Source of the DNA: Gallionella sp.
GTDB taxonomy: Bacteria > Pseudomonadota > Gammaproteobacteria > Burkholderiales > Gallionellaceae
Direction of reading: 5' to 3'
NCBI GenBank assembly: GCA_024641025.1
Contig: JAHEDW010000006.1
Coordinates: forward strand, 1-51,262
DNA length: 51,262 bases
The translations under genes and the position numbers were made by a program. Below, one piece after another: positions 21,162 to 27,843 of the stretch (position 1 is its first letter; each line of letters opens with the position of its first letter). The notes under the pieces are model-generated. The model was not told where the DNA came from and made no database searches. It was given only the letters and a program-made list of their open reading frames with translations.

Positions 21162-23312
21162 ATGGACATACTCAACGGTTTAAACCCCGAACAAAGACAG
21201 GCTGTCACACTACCGCACCAATCTGCACTGATTCTTGCCGGAGCAGGCAGCGGTAAAACGCGCGTGCTGACAACACGAATAGCCTGGCTGATAAGTACCG
21301 GTACGGCTAGCCCGCACGGGATTCTTGCTGTGACATTCACCAACAAAGCAGCCAAGGAGATGGTGACACGACTCTCTGCGATGTTGCCGATCAATACGCG
21401 CGGAATGTGGATAGGCACTTTTCACGGCTTGTGTAACCGCATGCTGCGCGCGCATCATCGCGAGGCGAACCTGCCCCAGACCTTCCAGATCCTCGACAGC
21501 GGCGACCAGTTGTCCGCCATCAAGCGACTGATGAAGGCGATGAATGTGGATGACGAGAAATACCCGCCGCGCGAGATACAGAACTTCATCAGTGGCAGTA
21601 AGGAGCAGGGTCTGCGCGCAAACGAGGTAGAAGCTTACGACCCCTATACGCGTCGCAAGGTGGAGGTTTTCGCCGAGTATGATGCCCAATGTCAGCGCGA
21701 AGGCGTGGTGGATTTTTCCGAGTTGTTACTGCGCTGCTACGATTTGTTGTCCCGCAATGCGGAGCTTCGCGAGCATTATCAGGAACGCTTCAAGCACATT
21801 CTGGTGGATGAGTTCCAGGATACCAATCCGTTGCAGTATCGCTGGTTGAAACTGCTGGCAGGAAAGCACAACGCTTTATTCGCAGTTGGCGACGATGATC
21901 AATCGATCTATGCTTTCCGTGGCGCACATGTCGGCAACATGCAAGAACTGCTGCGAGACTTTCAAGTTGAGAATGTTATCAAGCTAGAGCAGAACTACCG
22001 CTCGCATGGAAACATACTCGAAGCTGCCAATGCCTTGATTCAGAACAACAGAAGCAGGTTGGGGAAGAATCTATGGACATCGGAGAGCGGCGGAGAAAAG
22101 TTGCGAGTCTATGAGGCGGCGAACGATGTAGATGAGGCGGCTTTCATCGTCGATGAGATCAAGCAGCTCAAGCGTGAAGGTGTGAATCTTCGGGAGATCG
22201 CCCTGCTGTATCGCTCGAATGCACAATCACGTGTTTTGGAACACGCGCTTGTTTCAGCAAGCATGGCATATCGTGTATATGGTGGGCTGCGATTTTTCGA
22301 GCGCCAGGAGATCAAGCATGCGCTGGCCTATCTGCGTCTGATGCAGAACAGCGACGATGATAATGCTTTGCTGCGCATCATAAATTTTCCAACACGCGGG
22401 ATTGGCGCCCGCAGCATCGAGCAGCTACAGGAGGATGCTAAAAGAAATAACTCAACATTATTCGAAGCAGCTGCACGCTCAGGCGGCAAGGTATTGGCTT
22501 TCGTTGCACTCATCGAATCTCTCCGCAACGAGACACGTGAATTGCCGCTCCCCGAAATCGTCGATCATGTGCTGAGTCATTGTGGTATGTCCCAGAATTA
22601 TCAGAATGAAAGCGGTGCCAAAAAGCGTGAGGCTCAGGAACGGTTAGAGAATTTGAACGAACTTGTTAATGCCGCAATGTTATTTGTACATGAGAATGAA
22701 GACGACAGCCTGACCGCGTTCCTTGCACATGCTTCGCTGGAAGCGGGCGAGCATCAGGCGGGCGATCAGGAGGATGCCTTGCATTTGATGACCGTGCATT
22801 CGGCGAAGGGACTTGAATTCCATACCGTGTTCATCACTGGACTGGAAGAAGGCTTGTTTCCGCATCAGAACAGCCAGCGTGAAGACGGTGGCCGGGATGA
22901 AGAGCGCCGCTTGATGTATGTGGCGCTCACTCGGGCGAGACGCAGGCTGTACTTAACTTTGGCACAGAGCCGGATGCTGCACGGCCAAGTGAGTTACGGT
23001 ATGGCATCGAGCTTCCTAAGAGAACTGCCGGAGAACTTGTTGCATTGGCTCACACCGAGGTTTTCAACGAGTACACCTGTTTTCATTTCACCTACTTACC
23101 GGGATGCGCAACTCTCATCTGATAAGGGTGGTCAGGGAAAGGCTGGAGTACCTTGGCGTATCGGACAGCGAGTATTTCACCAGAAATTCGGTGAAGGAAC
23201 CATCACAGGCGTTGAAGGCGTCGGTGCAGATGCGCGTGTACAGGTGAATTTCAAACATGCCGGCAGTAAGTGGCTGGCATTAGAGTATGCAAAATTGACC
23301 GAGGTGCAGTAG
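21162..23312 (+). CDS. uvrD: ATP-dependent DNA helicase UvrD/PcrA type
   Basis: A superfamily I 3'-5' helicase that acts in nucleotide excision and mismatch repair. The 716-residue protein has Walker A AGAGSGKT (residues 26-33), Walker B/motif II ILVDEFQDTN, QNYRSHGNIL, and motif VI VALTRARRRLYLT. The C-terminal FGEGTITGVEGVGADARVQVNF...SKWLALEYAKL tail is the UvrD-type C-terminal domain, which separates it from Rep. I prefer ATG 21162 over an upstream GTG 21141, because the GTG lies inside the terminator stem and adds seven residues unlike the family. No ribosome-binding site is visible at either start. Confidence 0.95.
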   Translation: MDILNGLNPEQRQAVTLPHQSALILAGAGSGKTRVLTTRIAWLISTGTASPHGILAVTFTNKAAKEMVTRLSAMLPINTRGMWIGTFHGLCNRMLRAHHREANLPQTFQILDSGDQLSAIKRLMKAMNVDDEKYPPREIQNFISGSKEQGLRANEVEAYDPYTRRKVEVFAEYDAQCQREGVVDFSELLLRCYDLLSRNAELREHYQERFKHILVDEFQDTNPLQYRWLKLLAGKHNALFAVGDDDQSIYAFRGAHVGNMQELLRDFQVENVIKLEQNYRSHGNILEAANALIQNNRSRLGKNLWTSESGGEKLRVYEAANDVDEAAFIVDEIKQLKREGVNLREIALLYRSNAQSRVLEHALVSASMAYRVYGGLRFFERQEIKHALAYLRLMQNSDDDNALLRIINFPTRGIGARSIEQLQEDAKRNNSTLFEAAARSGGKVLAFVALIESLRNETRELPLPEIVDHVLSHCGMSQNYQNESGAKKREAQERLENLNELVNAAMLFVHENEDDSLTAFLAHASLEAGEHQAGDQEDALHLMTVHSAKGLEFHTVFITGLEEGLFPHQNSQREDGGRDEERRLMYVALTRARRRLYLTLAQSRMLHGQVSYGMASSFLRELPENLLHWLTPRFSTSTPVFISPTYRDAQLSSDKGGQGKAGVPWRIGQRVFHQKFGEGTITGVEGVGADARVQVNFKHAGSKWLALEYAKLTEVQ

Positions 23313-23347
23313 CTTGTCTGAGTAAGTGCAGGCCTTCCTTGTTCTGG

Positions 23348-24124
23348 CTAAAAAATCTGATCGTCGCGGGCAAAAATATCGTTTTCCTGTGTGTCGCTCC
23401 CGGTTTCCTTTTCAGCCGGAAATATCTCTGAATAGCTGGCATAAAGGGAAGTAAACACGATCGGCAACAATATCAGCCAGCCAAGCATCATCGGAAGACT
23501 GGCAAGGAACGCCAACAGCATGAAAGTAATGCCATAAACCAACATGGCACCAATGTTGTTGAGGAAAGCACGCAGGCTGAGTTTCATGGCCACCAGCGGT
23601 GTCACGTTGTTGAAGAACACCAACAGAGGCGCATATTGCATTGCCATGACAAGCAGGCTGAACAGGATTAAGCCCAGCAAAATCGCCAGCCCGGCCCCGC
23701 TGGCAGCTTGCATGATGACTTCGGGTTCAACATCCGGCTGTCCGCTCATCAAAATGCTCACCAGTGCCGCTCCACCGACCAGCATCATTATGCCGAAAAT
23801 CAGGAACTGGCTGACCAACCCGATACCGCCCAGTGTCACCAGTTGGGTAGTATGTTGTTTAAAACCCCGGACCAGATGCATCAGTTCCAGATCCTCGCCT
23901 TTTCTCAAGTCTTGGCATCCAGCCATCAATCCAACCAATATCACTGGCATCAGTAGGCTAATGAGCGGCTCGCCTACTACCGGCACGCTGGAAAAGGCGA
24001 CTGCAGCGACCAGGCAGATCAGCAACAGTACGATCCATAGCAATGGGGCTTTCATGAACAATGCATACCCTTGCTTGATCCATTCCCAACCGTGACCAGC
24101 CGTTAAATGTTTAGCTTCTATCAT
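23348..24124 (-). CDS. BPSS1780-family polytopic membrane protein
   Basis: A 258-residue hydrophobic protein starting MIEAKHLTAGHGWEWIKQGYALFMKAPLLW, the recognisable N-terminus of the BPSS1780 family found mainly in betaproteobacteria. About five or six membrane helices are visible, and the tail is charged. Function is not known. GGAG lies 8-9 bases before ATG 24124. It is convergent with uvrD. A broken second copy of its first third lies just upstream (24262-24462). Confidence 0.8.
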   Translation of the reverse strand: MIEAKHLTAGHGWEWIKQGYALFMKAPLLWIVLLLICLVAAVAFSSVPVVGEPLISLLMPVILVGLMAGCQDLRKGEDLELMHLVRGFKQHTTQLVTLGGIGLVSQFLIFGIMMLVGGAALVSILMSGQPDVEPEVIMQAASGAGLAILLGLILFSLLVMAMQYAPLLVFFNNVTPLVAMKLSLRAFLNNIGAMLVYGITFMLLAFLASLPMMLGWLILLPIVFTSLYASYSEIFPAEKETGSDTQENDIFARDDQIF

Positions 24125-24160
24125 ACTTTATCTCCTATATAGCCAAATAGCTTGCGCTGC

Positions 24161-24258
24161 TGAGATGTGATTTTGCAAGACATTCTCAAAATGACGCGGA
24201 TTGTGTGCATTGATCAATTCTCCATCGTGCGGCAAATACATTTCATGCAGGCGCGACT
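24161..24258 (-). pseudogene. 3' fragment of a second thrB copy
   Basis: The minus-strand translation reads SRLHEMYLPHDGELIN followed by AHNPRHFENVLQNHIS, colinear with the C-terminal end of the intact ThrB at 25434-26375 (SRLHDMYFPRDGELVN...). DNA similarity is high, roughly four bases in five by eye over about 95 bp. The fragment has no start, and its reading frame is out of register with the BPSS1780-like piece to which it is joined. It ends a few codons later with unrelated residues, just before the intact BPSS1780-family gene. Confidence 0.8.
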
Positions 24259-24261
24259 ACC

Positions 24262-24462
24262 GGTATACAGCCCGGCTAAAAACACGGACGTCAGCAAGAT
24301 TATTAATGGCTTGCTTATGACGGATATGCTGGACCATGAGAATGTTGACATCAACAAGATCATCAGCAGGCTAATCCACAGTAGCGGTGCTTTCATGAAC
24401 AGCCCGTAACTGCTATTTATTCATACCCAACCGTTACCGGCACTTAATTGTCTTGGTTCAAT
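24262..24462 (-). pseudogene. 5' fragment of a second BPSS1780-family gene
   Basis: On the minus strand the translation runs IEPRQLSAGNGWV, an in-frame TGA at 24423-24421, then INSSYGLFMKAPLLWISLL and on to VFLAGLYTG. It aligns without gaps to residues 2 to about 70 of the intact protein at 23348-24124 (IEAKHLTAGHGWEW...). The start codon is lost (CAA in place of ATG), and the stop replaces the codon for Trp14. The rest of the gene is missing and the sequence passes directly into the thrB fragment. Confidence 0.8.
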
Positions 24463-24536
24463 TTGATCTTAAATACATTAATTCGGATATATATTTCCAT
24501 TGTAATGTGATTTAGTAATATCTGCCCAAAATAGCG

Positions 24537-24552
24537 CTGTACATCTGTACAG
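24537..24552 (+). promoter_or_regulatory. LexA-like box (CTGT-N8-ACAG)
   Basis: CTGTACATCTGTACAG matches the CTGT-N8-ACAG consensus used by LexA in beta- and gammaproteobacteria, inside a slightly longer palindrome (24536-24553). It is 150 bp before the thrH start. Nothing else recognisable was found between the pseudogene and thrH. Confidence 0.4.
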
Positions 24553-24701
24553 CAAAACTGGCAGTCGCTCGGCAATTTCTATTCGTGTCAGCCTGTGGCA
24601 TCAAGAAATGCACAGAAACAGATTTGCGCTTGGTCGGAATTATATCGAGAGATGGTAGAATTCATGTTTCGTGGCGAATCCTCATATTAAGGAGTCTTTC
24701 C

Positions 24702-25310
24702 GTGCAGCTTGTTTGTCTTGACCTTGAAGGTGTCCTCGTTCCGGAGATATGGATCGAATTCTCGAAACGCGCCGGCATTCCAGAATTGCGCCGTACTACA
24801 CGCGATGAGCCAGACTATGACAAACTGATGAAATACCGGTTGGGTATTCTGGCGCAGCACAAACTTGGCCTGCCAGATATACAGAAGGTCATTTCCGATA
24901 TGGGGCCAATGGAAGGTGCCAAAGAATTCCTCGATGATCTGCGCAAGCGCTTTCAGGTCATCATCCTTTCAGATACATTCTATGAATTCGCTCTTCCGCT
25001 GATGCTGCAATTGGGCATGCCGACGTTGTTCTGCCACAAGCTGGAAGCGGATGCCAACGGTACGCTGGTCAATTACCACTTGCGCATGCCGAACCAGAAG
25101 CGTGAAGCGGTGAAACGATTTCGCGAGATCAATTTCAAAACCATTGCTGCTGGCGACTCATACAACGATACGGCAATGCTTGGCGAAGCGCATGCAGGCA
25201 TTCTGTTTCGCCCGCCGGAAAACGTGACACGGGAGTTTCCGCAATATCCTGTCACCATGAACTATGCGGAACTTGATGAGGAAATTCGCAAAGCCAGCTT
25301 GAGAATCTGA
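24702..25310 (+). CDS. thrH: ThrH: phosphoserine phosphatase / phosphoserine:homoserine phosphotransferase
   Basis: ThrH is a HAD-superfamily enzyme that dephosphorylates phosphoserine and can move the phosphate to homoserine. The 202-residue protein begins with GTG and reads QLVCLDLEGVLVPEIWIEFS, where DLEG is HAD motif I with an E at the position that is D in most HAD phosphatases, as is typical of ThrH. The motif II serine is in ILSDTFYEF, and the motif III/IV region is AAGDSYNDTAML. GTG 24702 is preferred because AAGGAG lies 7 bases upstream and the length matches the family (about 205). An upstream ATG at 24585 would add 39 unlike residues. It sits beside the convergent homoserine kinase gene, tying it to threonine synthesis. 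Confidence 0.93.
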   Translation: MQLVCLDLEGVLVPEIWIEFSKRAGIPELRRTTRDEPDYDKLMKYRLGILAQHKLGLPDIQKVISDMGPMEGAKEFLDDLRKRFQVIILSDTFYEFALPLMLQLGMPTLFCHKLEADANGTLVNYHLRMPNQKREAVKRFREINFKTIAAGDSYNDTAMLGEAHAGILFRPPENVTREFPQYPVTMNYAELDEEIRKASLRI

Positions 25311-25433
25311 CGCGATAAACATCAGGCCAGTATTAAACATTCAAACCTACGAACATCTGATTCGCGTGTTCCTGGTTTGCCCCACTTTGTCGCTATAGGG
25401 CATTTTCTGGGGATCAGTAAATGTGGATTCGGT

Positions 25434-26375
25434 TCATAACCAGACGGGCTGTTTCGTCCAGATATGGTTTTGCAGAATGCGCTTGAAATGCGCCGGATTA
25501 CGCGGATTGACCAATTCTCCATCGCGCGGAAAATACATATCATGCAGGCGTGACAACCAGAAGCGAAGCGCGGCAAGGCGCAGCATCAGCGGCCATGCAT
25601 CCCGTTCCGTATTCTGCAGCGGACGCACTTGATGATAGGCGCGCAGCAAGGTTTGCGCTCGCGGAATATCCAGCTTGCCGCTTGTATCCATGCACCAGTC
25701 GTTTACGGTGATTGCAACGTCATACAACAATACATCAGTGCAGGCAAAATAAAAATCGATCAAACCACCAATGCGGTCCTTTTCAATCAATACATTGTCA
25801 CGGAATAGGTCTGCATGAATCACCCCTTGTGGCATTGAAACATCAAATTGCCCGTTGTGTAGAGCAATTTCTCGTTCCAGCATTTCCGCTTGTGAAGCAT
25901 CCAAAAATGGTCGTACCAGTGGCGCAGTTGTTGAGCGCCATGCTGTACCACGCGGGTTAGGCATGATTTGTGAAAAACTTTGACCAGCTATGTGCATCTG
26001 ACCCAACATCGCACCGATGGAAGCACACTGAGCCAGACTGGGAGCGTTGACAGACTTGCCGCTCAAGCGACTGACGATGCATGCGGGCTTGCCTTTGAGG
26101 GAGCCAAGAAACTGATTGTGGCGGTTTGCCATCGGGTTCGGGCAGGGAATGCCATGGCGGGCAAGATGTGCCATCAGGTTCAGGTAGAACGGTAACTCAT
26201 CTGCGGTTAGTTTCTCAAAAAGAGTGAGCACAAAACGCCCGTTGCTGGTCGTTACGAAATAATTTGTATTCTCGATGCCGGAAACTATGCCTTGCAACTC
26301 CGACAACTGGCCGAGCGAATAGTTAGATAGCCATGCAGTAAGTTCCGCCTCGGAAACCGTAGTGAAGACCGCCAT
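25434..26375 (-). CDS. thrB: homoserine kinase (ThrB, aminoglycoside-phosphotransferase fold)
   Basis: It phosphorylates homoserine on the way to threonine. This is the APH-fold type of many proteobacteria, not the GHMP type of E. coli. The 313-residue protein begins MAVFTTVSEAELTAWLSNYSLG. HADLFRDNV is the catalytic loop (H-x-D...N) and GLIDFYFACTD carries the metal-binding Asp. ATG 26375 lies 10 bp after the DUF2782 gene, which gives the usual N-terminus; the longer frame would overlap that gene. A decayed copy of its last 32 codons is present at 24161-24258. Confidence 0.95.
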   Translation of the reverse strand: MAVFTTVSEAELTAWLSNYSLGQLSELQGIVSGIENTNYFVTTSNGRFVLTLFEKLTADELPFYLNLMAHLARHGIPCPNPMANRHNQFLGSLKGKPACIVSRLSGKSVNAPSLAQCASIGAMLGQMHIAGQSFSQIMPNPRGTAWRSTTAPLVRPFLDASQAEMLEREIALHNGQFDVSMPQGVIHADLFRDNVLIEKDRIGGLIDFYFACTDVLLYDVAITVNDWCMDTSGKLDIPRAQTLLRAYHQVRPLQNTERDAWPLMLRLAALRFWLSRLHDMYFPRDGELVNPRNPAHFKRILQNHIWTKQPVWL

Positions 26376-26385
26376 GTTCAAAAAC

Positions 26386-26727
26386 CTAGAATCGCTTGAT
26401 GACCCAGCGAGGTGGTCTGAAGCCGGAATCAAGACTTTCCTGCCTGACAAACTTGCCGTCGCCCAGGTCGTCTACCAAGTAATAGGGAGGACCAATTTTG
26501 GGTGTTACCTTGATCATGTAAAGTTTGCCGCCAACGCGAAACTCCTCAATCACCGCTTCGCGCGGCTTGGTTATTATCACCTGCGGTTCATCTTCTGGCT
26601 GTCCAGTATCCGCACCAGCATCAAATACTGGTGGCGGGGGCAATGGCTCAAGATTATCGGGAACAGGCTCGGCAGCAAAGGCTGTAAACGAAAAAACACT
26701 TAGCAGAAACAATGTCAGGAAGCGCAT
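26386..26727 (-). CDS. DUF2782 secreted protein
   Basis: A 113-residue protein with a signal peptide MRFLTLFLLSVFSFTAFAAEP, a proline-rich stretch and a conserved core VIEEFRVGGKLYMIKVTPKIGPPYYLVDD, ending with RPPRWVIKRF. This is the DUF2782 pattern, usually found between polA and thrB in betaproteobacteria. Function is unknown. ATG 26727 is chosen because it begins the signal peptide. Confidence 0.85.
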   Translation of the reverse strand: MRFLTLFLLSVFSFTAFAAEPVPDNLEPLPPPPVFDAGADTGQPEDEPQVIITKPREAVIEEFRVGGKLYMIKVTPKIGPPYYLVDDLGDGKFVRQESLDSGFRPPRWVIKRF

Positions 26728-26761
26728 GGTGATAACCGTTGCGTGAAGGAATGAGTGCATT

Positions 26762-27026
26762 TTATCCGATGACAGTGAACTCTGTGCGAATAGGTGCATG
26801 AAGAGCTTCAACCCGTGCTCCAGCAGCGAGGTGTTTTATCACATGGCGTACGTCGGGGGCGATTAGATGTTCGGCGAAATATTCACGCATAAAATTTATG
26901 GCATCCCAATGGTCCTGTGTGAGTTCGATGCTTTCCTGTGATGCCAAAATACTTGGCGATTTCCTCACTATGTCTTGAGGATTGATCAGGTAGCCTTCCT
27001 CGTCAGTTTAGGGTACTTGCACATCC
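26762..27026 (-). pseudogene. broken TusE/DsrC-family gene
   Basis: Read on the minus strand from ATG 27026: MDVQVP, TAA, then TDEEGYLINPQD, a short out-of-frame patch, and LASQESIELTQDHWD with AINFMREYFAEHLIAPDVRHVIKHLA after it. The family signature (DEEGYL, ELT-x-x-HW, NF-x-REY, IAP-x-VR) is clear. The defects are a premature TAA, a one-base deletion after the PQD codons, a one-base insertion (four T instead of three) that restores frame, and loss of the C-terminal LFPYG...KQAC region with the catalytic cysteines. A short trace (KLFMHLF) of that region survives in another frame. TusE/DsrC proteins handle sulfur in tRNA thiolation or sulfur oxidation; this copy cannot work. Confidence 0.75.
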
Positions 27027-27075
27027 ATAATCGAATTGTTTAAGTTGGGATAAATCGAGCAAGGCAGGGAGCTGA

Positions 27076-27792
27076 CTACAAATATAGCTGCTTCTCGCGT
27101 TCCGCAGCAGAAGGTTCAAAGCCTCGCGTTTCATAGTGTTTGAAGATCGCTGTGACTATTGCCTGAGGTTCGTCGATGACCTGGATCAAATTCATGTCTT
27201 CTGGACTGATCACCTTTTCATCCAACAGTGCGTTACGGAACCAGTCGAGCATGCCGCTCCAGAACTTGCTGCCTACCAGAATGATTGGCATGCGACGGGT
27301 CTTGCCGGTCTGTACCAGTGTCAGTGCTTCCATCAATTCGTCAAGCGTGCCGAAGCCGCCAGGCATTACCACATACGCGCTGGCAAATTTCACGAACATT
27401 ACTTTGCGGGCGAAGAAATGCTGAAATGTCTGGCTGATGTCCTGGTAATGGTTGCTGGTTTGCTCGTGCGGTAATTGGATATTCAGTCCTACGCTGGATG
27501 ATTTGCCATAGAACGCTCCCTTGTTGGCTGCTTCCATGATACCTGGACCGCCTCCGGATATGACAGAGAAACCGGCGTCTGAAAGCAGGCGGGAAATTTC
27601 CTCGGTAAGTTTGTAGTAAGGTTGATCCGGCTTGGTTCGCGCACTACCGAAAATACTTACTGCAGGATGTATCTGGTTAAGCCGTTCGGTTGCAGAAACA
27701 AACTCTGCCATAATACCGAATACACGCCAGGCTTCCTTGGAATTCAAGAATTCGGATACGGCAGGGATAGGCAGTTTGGACGAGGAGTTCAT
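27076..27792 (-). CDS. LOG-family (TIGR00730) nucleoside-monophosphate phosphoribohydrolase
   Basis: The 238-residue protein carries the Rossmann-type FGSARTKPDQPYY start, ISGGGPGIMEAANKGAF, and PGGFGTLDELMEALTLVQTGK, which is the PGGxGTxxE signature of the LOG/lysine-decarboxylase-like family. Members cleave nucleoside 5'-monophosphates to free base and ribose phosphate; some release cytokinins. The bacterial substrate is usually unknown. It is divergent from polA with only 51 bp between them. Confidence 0.9.
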   Translation of the reverse strand: MNSSSKLPIPAVSEFLNSKEAWRVFGIMAEFVSATERLNQIHPAVSIFGSARTKPDQPYYKLTEEISRLLSDAGFSVISGGGPGIMEAANKGAFYGKSSSVGLNIQLPHEQTSNHYQDISQTFQHFFARKVMFVKFASAYVVMPGGFGTLDELMEALTLVQTGKTRRMPIILVGSKFWSGMLDWFRNALLDEKVISPEDMNLIQVIDEPQAIVTAIFKHYETRGFEPSAAEREKQLYL

Positions 27793-27843
27793 GCAATTAT
27801 CCTTAAAACAAATAAATTAAAGTTAGTTTCGAAAAAATACAAC

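Noticed and set aside
24214-24396. 60-residue membrane protein gene
   Set aside because: It is the accidental reading frame across the fused BPSS1780 and thrB remnants.
26762-26968. Independent 68-residue gene
   Set aside because: It begins in the middle of a TusE/DsrC-like sequence whose upstream part is visible beyond a stop and a frameshift, so it is part of a pseudogene.
27622-27843. N-terminal extension of polA
   Set aside because: It lies antisense to the LOG gene, and the residues do not belong to the DNA polymerase I family; ATG 27844 begins the usual N-terminus.
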